A stretch of DNA of 5,769 bases from positions 1 through 5,769 of the forward strand of contig CAKUGW010000152.1 of assembly GCA_934654805.1 (NCBI GenBank), in the 5' to 3' direction. A program made the translations under genes and the position numbers. The DNA comes from an uncultured Kiritimatiellota bacterium (GTDB lineage: Bacteria > Verrucomicrobiota > Kiritimatiellia > RFP12 > UBA1067). The notes under the pieces were generated by a model. It saw nothing but the letters and a program-made list of their open reading frames with translations. It ran no database searches and had not been told where the DNA came from. Every line of letters starts with the position of its first letter. The stretch's first letter is position 1. Below are positions 1 through 5,324 of this stretch, one piece after another.

Positions 1-37
1 GAGGACAGCCCTAACGGCTCAACACCCAAAGTTAGGA

Positions 38-68
38 TTTAGTTCTGGAATCCAAGTTTAGTTCCGGA
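38..68. repeat. Tandem pair of 12-bp repeats, period 19 bp
   Basis: TTTAGTTCTGGA at 38-49 recurs as TTTAGTTCCGGA at 57-68, with 11 of 12 bases identical and a 19-bp period. The pair is AT-richer than its surroundings. It could be a pair of protein-binding sites or part of an insertion-sequence end; the sequence alone does not decide. Confidence 0.55.
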
Positions 69-157
69 CGCGGCGATCATTTCCACAAGACTTTGCACAA
101 CTTTGCGAGATGTTTCACGATGCCATTCGCTCTTGAAGTTCCTCGCGACGCAGACAG

Positions 158-212
158 GACGTCGCCCGTGACGTTCAAGACGGGCACGCACCGCCGCCGG
201 ATGGGCGACGTC
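158..212. repeat. Inverted repeat with competing inner stem
   Basis: GACGTCGCCC (158-167) is perfectly complementary to GGGCGACGTC (203-212), with a loop of about 35 nt. An alternative stem pairs GCCCGT (164-169) with ACGGGC (180-185) and uses part of the same left arm, so the two folds exclude each other. No poly-U follows on either strand, so this is not a standard intrinsic terminator. It may be a REP-like element or a relic. Confidence 0.5.
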
Positions 213-304
213 GCCTCGCGGCGGGCTTCAGAATGTGCACGGGGCGAGCCCGCCATAGCAAGGCAACACGGCCAGCGGCCCAGAGTATCGCCCCTCGCGG
301 ATGA

Positions 305-1333
305 TCAGACTACCTCCCAATGCCCACCTTTGTCCGGGCCGACGCGGCGGATGAGGTTGGCGTCTTTCAGCTTGCGGATGTTCCATCTCACGCCAGCCAC
401 GGAAAGTCCCGTCGCATTAGCCAGTTCCGCCAACGTGACATCAGGCATCGACTTCATGATCGAGATGATTTTCTGATAAGTTTTCTTGTTAGTTTTCTCG
501 ATAGTTTTCTTGTTAGTTTTCTTGTTGGTTTTCTTGTCGGCCTCTGCGGCGGCAATCTCGTATGCCTGGCCCTTGGCCTTGAGCGTCCGCAGAATCTTGT
601 CGAGCATGAAGTCGATGAACGGCCCGCACTCGCCGGCGGCGGTCGAGGCGCGGATTGCCTGGTAGTATTCCTGCTGGTGCGCCCAGACGATGTTCTCGAC
701 AGGTGCACCGTAGAACTCGTTGCGCCAGGAGCCGAGAAGCGCAGTCTGCCAGAGTCGCCCGGTGCGTCCATTGCCGTCCGGGAACGGATGGATGAACTCG
801 AACTCGTAGTGGAACACGCAGCTCTTGATCAGCACGGGGTCTTCGCTGCCGGCAAGCCACGCGAAGAGGTCTTTCACGAGCGAGGGGACGTTGGCGAAAG
901 GCGGAGCCATGTGGACGACGTTTCCGGCACCGTCCATCACGCCTACATTGCAGTTCCGGAACTTTCCAGGGCGGTCGACGAGTCCCTTCGTCATCAATCC
1001 GTGCGCTTTCAGGAGGTCGTCGATGGAATACGGATTGAACGATTCTATCGCCTCGTAGGCGGCGTGTGCGCCCTTGACCTCGTCAATCTCGCGCTGCGGC
1101 CCCGATACGCGCTTGCCGGCGAGGATGGCCGTTATCTGCTCCTCGGTGAGAGTGTTGCCCTCAATGGCCGTGGTGCCGCGAATCGTGCGGATGTGGTTGA
1201 TCTTGCGAAGCCGGACGCCATCCGGGCCTTCGAGGATGATCCTGTACCGTTCGATGGCAGCGGCAATCTCGGCGATCAGATTCATCGCCTTGCCGCTCAC
1301 CTTGTACGGCGGAATGTACTTTTCGGAATTCAT
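305..1333 (-). CDS. Fic-family protein (class II) with C-terminal winged helix
   Basis: 342 aa. Fic enzymes transfer AMP, or another nucleotide moiety, to hydroxyl side chains of target proteins; the target here is unknown. Residues 1-60 resemble the Fic N-terminal region and hold the inhibitory motif TTAIEGN (54-60), matching (S/T)xxxE(G/N) with E58. The N-terminal position of this motif makes it a class II, self-inhibited Fic. The catalytic motif HPFPDGNGRTGR (182-193) is intact, with H182. Residues about 266-287 form a KKTN-type repeat linker, and about 288-342 form a winged helix ending in GPDKGGHWEVV, an arrangement common in bacterial Fic proteins and possibly DNA-binding. I chose the start at 1333 because AGGAGGG (1342-1348) sits 8 nt upstream; a start at 1366 would lie inside the preceding gene and ahead of this site. 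The ATG overlaps the stop of the RapZ_C gene (ATGA), implying translational coupling. The inhibitory glutamate suggests a regulated enzyme rather than a bare toxin. Confidence 0.95.
   Translation of the reverse strand: MNSEKYIPPYKVSGKAMNLIAEIAAAIERYRIILEGPDGVRLRKINHIRTIRGTTAIEGNTLTEEQITAILAGKRVSGPQREIDEVKGAHAAYEAIESFNPYSIDDLLKAHGLMTKGLVDRPGKFRNCNVGVMDGAGNVVHMAPPFANVPSLVKDLFAWLAGSEDPVLIKSCVFHYEFEFIHPFPDGNGRTGRLWQTALLGSWRNEFYGAPVENIVWAHQQEYYQAIRASTAAGECGPFIDFMLDKILRTLKAKGQAYEIAAAEADKKTNKKTNKKTIEKTNKKTYQKIISIMKSMPDVTLAELANATGLSVAGVRWNIRKLKDANLIRRVGPDKGGHWEVV
485..535 (-). repeat. Low-complexity 12-bp-period coding repeat in the fic linker
   Basis: Read on the minus strand, the unit AAGAAAACYAAC is repeated with small changes about five times and encodes (KKTN)n-type residues 267-287 of the Fic protein. 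Its composition differs sharply from the GC-rich surroundings. Slippage by whole 12-bp units would keep frame and alter linker length between the Fic domain and the winged helix; other changes would cut off the winged helix. Confidence 0.75.
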
Positions 1334-1749
1334 TGCTCGTTCCCTCCTGTTTCTATCTTCAAACAAGGTTTTGCTGAATGCACGATCTTGACTTCAATCC
1401 CGTCTATTATAGCACGACGTCTTGATAGGCGCTCTGCGAAGTACACTGATCGATGCTGGCCACTGGTGCAACCGAAAGCGACTTGAAGATGATCACGGCC
1501 ATCCCGTTTGCATTGTTCTATCGATCGGCGGACAAGCGTCTCAGTCGCCTCAAGGAATGGCTCGACCGTCTCTGGGAAACGGGCGAAGAAGTCATAGACG
1601 GGCTTGTCGCGCCCCGTGTAGCCGCGTAGAGTCTCGCCCCAGAACGGGTTAGGCATGGCTCGGCAATCGAACACAAAGCCGCCGTCATTCCCGGTCGGAT
1701 CGTCCGGGATTCCTCTTTTGACCGAGAATGATATGACGGCGACTTTCAT
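1330..1749 (-). CDS. Free-standing RapZ C-terminal-domain protein
   Basis: 139 aa. The whole protein matches the C-terminal domain of RapZ (YvcJ/YhbJ family). It opens with ISFSVKRGIP, continues with FVFDCRAMPNPFW and LRGYTGRDKPV, and has the signature GCTSGQHRSVYFAERL at about residues 93-108, equivalent to GCTGGKHRSVYIAEQL of E. coli RapZ. The N-terminal P-loop domain of full-length RapZ (about 285 aa) is absent. In E. coli this C-terminal half binds RNA and senses glucosamine-6-phosphate; by analogy this protein may bind an RNA or a phosphorylated metabolite, which is inference. I chose ATG at 1749 because similarity begins there; upstream sequence in the same frame has no family likeness and crosses a promoter. 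The ribosome binding site is weak, and a 6-codon mini-ORF (1766-1746) overlaps the start by ATGA. The 3' end encodes the ribosome binding site of fic and overlaps it by 4 bp, so both are one operon. Confidence 0.9.
   Translation of the reverse strand: MKVAVISFSVKRGIPDDPTGNDGGFVFDCRAMPNPFWGETLRGYTGRDKPVYDFFARFPETVEPFLEATETLVRRSIEQCKRDGRDHLQVAFGCTSGQHRSVYFAERLSRRRAIIDGIEVKIVHSAKPCLKIETGGNEQ
1342..1348 (-). promoter_or_regulatory. Ribosome binding site of fic, inside rapZ_C
   Basis: AGGAGGG lies 8 nt before the fic ATG at 1333. It is encoded by the Gly-Gly codons near the end of the upstream gene. It fixes the fic start and supports coupled translation. It is the best Shine-Dalgarno sequence in the window. 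Confidence 0.85.
1406..1411 (-). promoter_or_regulatory. Possible internal promoter for fic (extended -10)
   Basis: TGCTATAATAG occurs within the last third of the RapZ_C gene and gives a perfect TATAAT with an upstream TG. Transcription would start near 1399, about 65 nt before the fic ATG. The box spans two adjacent ATA isoleucine codons, unusual in a GC-rich setting. No good -35 is seen, so the call rests on the extended -10 and its likeness to other promoters in the window. Confidence 0.4.
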
Positions 1750-1766
1750 GACAACCCGCCATCCAT
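1746..1766 (-). other. Six-codon upstream ORF overlapping the rapZ_C start
   Basis: ATG at 1766 opens a short frame encoding MDGGLS, whose TGA stop overlaps the RapZ_C ATG as ATGA. The RapZ_C start lacks a clear Shine-Dalgarno sequence, so this leader could feed ribosomes to it by termination-reinitiation. The overlap may also be chance, and the leader itself has no strong ribosome binding site. Confidence 0.25.
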
Positions 1767-1790
1767 TAGCCAGTGCAACACCCGTGGCAG

Positions 1791-1810
1791 AGCCCTGTGC
1801 TGACGGGGCT
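1791..1810 (-). other. Leader hairpin in the rapZ_C 5' UTR
   Basis: On the minus strand AGCCC and GGGCT form a 5-bp stem around a 10-nt loop, about 41 nt upstream of the RapZ_C ATG and shortly after the predicted transcription start. No U-tract follows, so it is not a terminator. A regulatory role is possible but unsupported. Confidence 0.3.
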
Positions 1811-1828
1811 TTCTTGCTTGTTGTCGGT

Positions 1829-1858
1829 ATTATAGCAGTTTTCGTTTGGGTCTGTAAA
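1829..1858 (-). promoter_or_regulatory. Promoter of the rapZ_C-fic operon
   Basis: On the minus strand TTTACA (1858-1853) and TATAAT (1834-1829) are separated by 18 bp, with TGC just before the -10 box. This is near-consensus sigma-70. The predicted start near 1822 leaves a leader of about 73 nt before the RapZ_C ATG. Confidence 0.75.
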
Positions 1859-1872
1859 GCGGGCTTCAGCCG

Positions 1873-1918
1873 GAGATTCCGCCTTTCGGCGGCACTGCCC
1901 CCAGGGGCAGGCAATCTC
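1873..1918 (-). repeat. Branched palindromic element (outer stem with two hairpins)
   Basis: Read on the minus strand, GAGATT and AATCTC (1918-1913 with 1878-1873) form a perfect outer stem. It encloses TGCCC-CTGG-GGGCA (1909-1896) and CCGCC-GAAA-GGCGG (1892-1879), the second capped by a GNRA tetraloop. The element sits between the transposase remnant and the operon promoter, upstream of the predicted transcription start. It may be an insertion-sequence end, a MITE/REP-like repeat or an RNA from an unseen upstream promoter. The GNRA loop appears only on the minus strand. Confidence 0.55.
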
Positions 1919-1934
1919 AAGGATCGAACGGCGG

Positions 1935-2033
1935 CTATCGTGCGGCGGCGGCCACATGCCGGCGGAGGAGTTCCGCGAACGCCTCCCTGGGCGTGCGTCC
2001 GTTGAGGCACCGGAGCGGGCGGTCGTCGGGCAT
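1935..2033 (-). pseudogene. Transposase C-terminal remnant, IS30-like
   Basis: This frame (TAG stop at 1937-1935) encodes a tail containing DRPLRCLNGRTPREAF. It resembles the end of DDE transposases, especially IS30 (pattern NxRPRKxLGxxTPxEvF). About 32 residues are recognisable. The same frame stays open upstream to about 2128 but has no catalytic motifs, so at least 90% of a normal 300-400 aa transposase is missing. It has no start signal and lies between the ssrA terminator and the rapZ_C promoter. IS481 or IS3 relatives have similar tails, so the family call is tentative. Confidence 0.6.
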
Positions 2034-2102
2034 GTAGCCTTTCCTGCCGACGTTGCGCTGGAAACTCGCGCGCGCCCTATAGCGCCGGAACGGTATAGCA
2101 GA

Positions 2103-2124
2103 AAAGCCCCAAACACGGGGCTTT
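2103..2124 (-). terminator. Intrinsic terminator of ssrA
   Basis: On the minus strand AAAGCCCC and GGGGCTTT form a perfect 8-bp stem around a 6-nt loop, and the run of T continues on the 3' side (CTTTTCT). It lies 53 nt after the tmRNA CCA end. The arm is also flanked by CTTTATT on the plus strand, so it could act in both directions. Confidence 0.85.
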
Positions 2125-2176
2125 ATTGCGGTGCGGAGGCCCGCGCCGTTTTGGGCGGCTCAAGAGCCCTTGAAAC

Positions 2177-2530
2177 TGGTGGAGGTGAGGGGAGTCGAAC
2201 CCCTGTCCGAAACGGCGTCACCCAGACGTCTACGCGTGTAGCTTGCCTTTGATCTCGGAAGGCGCAAGCGGACAAACGCGCTAATCGCCTCCCACCCGCT
2301 CGGTTCGGCACCCTGCAGCGAGCGAGCGGAGCCCCCTGCAACGTGGCCTGCTACATTAAGCCTCGGCGCTCAGCAGACATCGGCGCTTCGACTTCGCGGC
2401 CGTTAATTAGGCGGCGAGAGCGTAATCGTTGTTCGCAATTACAGTTTTTACCCGTTTTTTAACGTGGCCAACGAGCATCCACGACGCGCAACCTGACCTC
2501 GGCACATCCCGTCGAAACCGGATCACCCCC
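2177..2530 (-). ncRNA. ssrA: Transfer-messenger RNA (tmRNA)
   Basis: 354 nt, one-piece tmRNA that rescues stalled ribosomes and tags unfinished proteins for proteolysis. The 5' end GGGGGTGATCC followed by GGTTTCGACGGGAT is the tmRNA signature. The 3' end has a T arm (AGGGG-TTCGACT-CCCCT), the strand TCACCTCC, and an encoded ACCA. The acceptor stem pairs 7 bp, with G3-U as in tRNA-Ala-like tmRNAs. The tag frame is at 2436-2407: GCG resume codon, encoding ANNDYALAA, then TAA; the bases before the resume codon (UAAUU) match the conserved UAGUC-like signal. The tag ends in the ALAA degron recognised by ClpXP. The tag is one residue shorter than E. coli's ANDENYALAA. The gene follows yfcE with its own promoter and has a terminator at 2124-2103. 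Confidence 0.97.
2407..2436 (-). other. tmRNA proteolysis-tag reading frame (ANNDYALAA)
   Basis: Ten codons including TAA, starting at the GCG resume codon. The product would be added after the Ala carried by the tmRNA. It has the usual C-terminal hydrophobic ALAA degron, with an Asn/Asp-rich start. UAAUU immediately upstream places the resume point. Confidence 0.85.
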
Positions 2531-2547
2531 AGTTGGGCAATGCGCGT

Positions 2548-2553
2548 ATTATA
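2548..2553 (-). promoter_or_regulatory. ssrA promoter (-10 with TGG extension)
   Basis: TGGTATAAT occurs 17 nt before the mature tmRNA 5' end, giving a short leader that RNase P would remove. A seven-T run (2562-2556) is in the spacer. No good -35 is visible; it would overlap the stop codon of the upstream phosphoesterase gene. Confidence 0.7.
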
Positions 2554-2574
2554 CCAAAAAAACGGAACGCGCGC

Positions 2575-3090
2575 TCAGATCGTGCAGTGACGCAGGGTCT
2601 GCCCGTCGAAGTAGCCGAATGAGCGCGACGTGCCGCCCTTCGGCAGCGACACCGAGCCCGGGTTGAAGACCGTGAGCCCGCACGGCAGCCTCTTCAGCTC
2701 CGCGATGTGCGTGTGCCCGTGGGCGAGCACCGTGCCCAGGCCGAGCGGCGGCAGGCGGCTCTCGTTCCAGAGGTGGCCGTGCGTGCAGAAGAACGTCCCG
2801 CGGCCCGCCTCGACGACGGCGTAGTCGCCCATCATCGGAAACTCGAACATCATCTGGTCGACCTCGGCGTCGCAGTTGCCGCGCACGGCGATGATCCTGT
2901 CCTTGCGGGCGTTCAGCAGGTGCGCGACCCGCACGGGGTCGTAGAAGTGCGGCACGCCGTTGCGCGGCCCGTGGTAGAGGAGGTCGCCGAGCAGCACGAT
3001 GCGGTCGTAGCCGAGCGTGTCGGCGGCGGCGAACGCGGCCTCCAGCGTCGAAGGCACGCCGTGAATGTCACTGAGAAAAAGCAGTTTCAT
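2575..3090 (-). CDS. yfcE: YfcE-family metallophosphoesterase
   Basis: 171 aa, about the size of E. coli YfcE (184 aa), a cytoplasmic Mn-dependent phosphodiesterase of the MJ0936/YfcE group whose natural substrate is unsettled. All metallophosphoesterase blocks are present in order: SDIHG (D8, H10), LLGD (D36), RGNCD (N72, D74), THGH (H104, H106) and HGHTH (H126, H128), followed by NPGSVSLPKGG. HGPRN and GNCDAEVDQM match YfcE closely. I placed the start at 3090, where the beta-strand KLLFLSDIH begins; the same frame stays open upstream but only as the shadow of the beta-helix gene. A promoter lies in the 71-bp gap to that gene. The ribosome binding site is weak (GGGAG, 13 nt off). The next gene is ssrA, 44 bp away, with no strong terminator between them. 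Confidence 0.93.
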   Translation of the reverse strand: MKLLFLSDIHGVPSTLEAAFAAADTLGYDRIVLLGDLLYHGPRNGVPHFYDPVRVAHLLNARKDRIIAVRGNCDAEVDQMMFEFPMMGDYAVVEAGRGTFFCTHGHLWNESRLPPLGLGTVLAHGHTHIAELKRLPCGLTVFNPGSVSLPKGGTSRSFGYFDGQTLRHCTI

Positions 3091-3121
3091 GTCGATGATG
3101 GGTCTCCCTGTAAACGGAGGT

Positions 3122-3151
3122 ATTGTAGCATTTCCGCCGCGCCAAAGGCAA
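3122..3151 (-). promoter_or_regulatory. Promoter of yfcE
   Basis: On the minus strand TTGCCT (3151-3146) and TACAAT (3127-3122) are separated by 18 bp, with TGC before the -10 box. The predicted start near 3115 gives a 5' UTR of about 25 nt. It lies in the 71-bp gap between the beta-helix gene and yfcE. Confidence 0.6.
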
Positions 3152-3161
3152 TAGGGACGGT

Positions 3162-5318
3162 TCAGGGGAGGGGCTTCCACGCGGGCATCTCCCGGAGGAG
3201 CCAGGCGCCGGGCTTCAGCCTGAAGTCGCCGCGCGCGGCGTCGACGAAGCCCGCGTCGAACGGCTGCTCGGGCGTGCCGTTGACGATGCGGAAGCCGGCG
3301 GCGATGCGCGGGTCGGGCTTCGCCGTCTGCACGCCGTTCGTCCCGACGGTGTTGATCACGAGGTTGCCCGCGATCGGCGCCATGCGTGCGAGGCATTCGC
3401 TCGCCTTGCCGTCCAGCGCGAGCAGCTGCCGGCGGCAGTCGATGAAGACGTTGTTCTCCACGGGGTTGTAGAGCGGTTCGCGCGGATGGTCCTGCATGAT
3501 CTTCGCGAGGCGCGGATACTTCGCCGCCCACACCCCGTTCGTGTAGTCGAGCTTCTTCGCCTTCTCCTCCAGCATCCACGAGGGACCGCCGTGTTCAAGG
3601 GAGTTCCAGTGCTTCCACGTCATGCCCCGGCAGTCGATCGAGAGGCCGATCTGGCAGCGCGAGAAGACGTTGTTGCGGATGGGATGCTCGCGCCCGCCGC
3701 CCACCATGATGCCGCGCGCGACGTTGTGGAAGACGTTGCCGTAGACGGCGTCGCCGCAGTCGCAGTCGTCGAAGTAGAAGCCCATCGTGTTGGCGTGGTC
3801 GCCCTCCGCGCCGAGGTCGTGCGTGTCGTTGTAGCGCAGGACGTTCCCCATCGTCGTCCAGTCGCGTCCCGTGTAGTACGCGCCGGCATCGCCCGTCTCC
3901 AAAAGGACGCGGTAGACCTCGTTGTACTCGAAGAGGTGTTCGTTGCCGCCGTAGAGGACGGCCGTGTGCGGCGCGTCGTGCATCCTGTTGCGGCGCAGCG
4001 TCACGCCGCAGCCGTTCACGCCGATGGCGGGCGCGTAGGTGCGCTGGAAGAGGGCCCAGTCGTGGATGTGGCAGCCTTCCACCAACGTCCCGGCCTTCGT
4101 CAGCGTCCGGCGGTCGCCGCCGCTGACGTCGATGCCCGCACAGCCGACGTCGCAGACCTCGGTGTTCCGCACCACGTTACGGGAGCCGCCAACGGAGAGG
4201 CCCGTGCCGCCCAGGTTCGCGATGCGGCAGTCCTCGAAGCGCACGTCCGCGCCGTCCAGCGAGACGCCCTGTCCGTAGCCGTACTCGAACGCCAGGCGCT
4301 CGAAGCGCATGTGCCGCACGTCCACCGCCCGCAGGATCGGCTCGGCGGCGAAGGCGAGCGTCGTCGCGTCCTCCGCACACGGCGCGCCCTTCGGCGGGTA
4401 GAGGTAGAGCAGCTTCTTCGCGCGGTCAAGCCACCACTCGCCGGGCGCGTCCAGCTCCTCCAGCAGGTTGAACGCATAGAAGCGGCGCTCCTTGCGTCCC
4501 CACGTGCCGCCCATGACGCCATAGGGGACGCTCGCGGCGAGGCGGACGACGTGGTTCGTGCCGTTCTCGGCGCCGTAGCGCGCCGCCCGCACGGAGTGGT
4601 TGTCCCAGTCATGCGTCCAGTAGCCGTTCAGCCACACGCCCGCGTCGAAGTTCCAGCGCGCCGCACGCGGGTTGTCGTAGACGAACGCGCCGGGCGTGCG
4701 GGCGTCGCTGCCGCCGGGATTCCGCTTCACGAGGCCGCCCCGGTCGACCGCCTGCGTGAACGAGGCGAAGCCGGCGTTCGGCCACCGCGCAAGCGTGCCC
4801 GGGCGGCCGCCGACGAAGAGGAGCGGGGCCGCGGGCGTGCCGCCGAAGGCCTGCGCCAGCGCGGGGATCTGCGCGGGCGCGAGGGACGAGACGTCCGCCA
4901 CATACACCTTTCCGCGCGCCTCCTCCGGGAGGCGCGCGAGAACGGCCGGGTCGTCCACCTTCCTGAAGCGCTCCGGCGGCACGCGCACGCCGGCCGTCAG
5001 TCGCGCGCGTGCCGCCCCGGCCGTGCGCCACACGACGGGGGCCTCGGCCGTGCCGGAGTCCGCCGCCGTCAGCCGCAGGCCGCTTCCCACGAAGTAGTCG
5101 CCCGGGGCGAACGCAACCGCGACCGCCTCGCCCGGCTTGACGGCGCCGGCCTTCCGCGCCGCGCGCACGCCGTCCACGGCGTCGTGCGCCGTGCGCCACG
5201 GCCGCGCCGGGGAGCCGTCGCCCCCCGCCGCCGCCCGGGCATCCACATAGAACGTCGCGGACGACGCGGACAGCGCCGCCGCCATAAACCCCAACGCGAA
5301 CTGAACGCGTGTCTTCAT
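3162..5318 (-). CDS. Secreted right-handed parallel beta-helix protein, probably carbohydrate-active
   Basis: 718 aa. Residues 1-21 form a Sec signal peptide (MKTR, then a hydrophobic core, cut near SSA-TF); no lipobox is seen, so it is likely periplasmic or secreted. FYVDARAAAGGDGSPARPWRT is the usual opening of such enzymes. Residues about 296-310 hold WWLDRAKKLLYLYPP, a motif seen before the helix. From about 330 to 640 short turns repeat (FEDCRIANLGGTGLSV, LRRNRMHD, FEYNEVYRV, LRYNDTHDL, VYGNVFHNV), typical of Beta_helix/NosD-type coils. Conserved acidic stretches ETGDAGAYYTGRDW (474-487) and FYFDDCDCGDAVYGN (514-528) could be catalytic. A polysaccharide lyase or glycoside hydrolase role is likely; substrate and CAZy family cannot be set from sequence by eye. 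Codon use is very GC-rich. There is no Shine-Dalgarno sequence; the -10 box ends 6 nt before the ATG. Confidence 0.9.
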   Translation of the reverse strand: MKTRVQFALGFMAAALSASSATFYVDARAAAGGDGSPARPWRTAHDAVDGVRAARKAGAVKPGEAVAVAFAPGDYFVGSGLRLTAADSGTAEAPVVWRTAGAARARLTAGVRVPPERFRKVDDPAVLARLPEEARGKVYVADVSSLAPAQIPALAQAFGGTPAAPLLFVGGRPGTLARWPNAGFASFTQAVDRGGLVKRNPGGSDARTPGAFVYDNPRAARWNFDAGVWLNGYWTHDWDNHSVRAARYGAENGTNHVVRLAASVPYGVMGGTWGRKERRFYAFNLLEELDAPGEWWLDRAKKLLYLYPPKGAPCAEDATTLAFAAEPILRAVDVRHMRFERLAFEYGYGQGVSLDGADVRFEDCRIANLGGTGLSVGGSRNVVRNTEVCDVGCAGIDVSGGDRRTLTKAGTLVEGCHIHDWALFQRTYAPAIGVNGCGVTLRRNRMHDAPHTAVLYGGNEHLFEYNEVYRVLLETGDAGAYYTGRDWTTMGNVLRYNDTHDLGAEGDHANTMGFYFDDCDCGDAVYGNVFHNVARGIMVGGGREHPIRNNVFSRCQIGLSIDCRGMTWKHWNSLEHGGPSWMLEEKAKKLDYTNGVWAAKYPRLAKIMQDHPREPLYNPVENNVFIDCRRQLLALDGKASECLARMAPIAGNLVINTVGTNGVQTAKPDPRIAAGFRIVNGTPEQPFDAGFVDAARGDFRLKPGAWLLREMPAWKPLP

Positions 5319-5324
5319 GCGGGC

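Larger units (their letters stand above)
1..304. other. Repeat-bearing intergenic region downstream of fic, no gene recognised
   Basis: I see no convincing gene here. An open frame runs from 93 on the plus strand, but its residues match no family I recognise and it runs antisense into the fic gene. The stretch holds a pair of near-identical 12-mers 19 bp apart (38-49 and 57-68), a 6-bp inverted repeat (10-15 with 31-36), and a perfect 10-bp inverted repeat (158-167 with 203-212) that competes with a shorter one. No U-tract terminator for fic is visible just after its stop codon. The region could be a decayed mobile-element end or a dispersed non-coding repeat. Confidence 0.5.

Noticed and set aside
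93..476. Plus-strand 127-codon frame at the left edge
   Set aside because: There is no family resemblance and no start signal, and its 3' half is antisense to fic.
305..1366. Fic start at 1366
   Set aside because: The extra 11 residues are not Fic-like and lie ahead of the strong AGGAGGG; the ATG at 1333 is correctly spaced.
320..1486. Plus-strand open frame of 388 codons opposite fic
   Set aside because: The minus strand has intact Fic motifs; the plus translation of the linker is an FLVSFL repeat, an artefact of the KKTN repeat.
1330..2010. Extension of rapZ_C to an ATG at 2010
   Set aside because: It crosses a near-consensus promoter, a palindromic element and the transposase remnant, and similarity starts only at MKVAVISFS.
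2177..2203. Attachment site formed by the ssrA 3' end
   Set aside because: I looked for a second copy of the T-arm/acceptor end within the window and saw none, and no integrase gene is present.
2575..3579. Long N-terminal extension of yfcE up to 3579
   Set aside because: The extra residues are an Arg-rich shadow of the beta-helix gene, and the promoter at 3122-3151 lies inside them; YfcE normally begins at MKLLFLSDIH.
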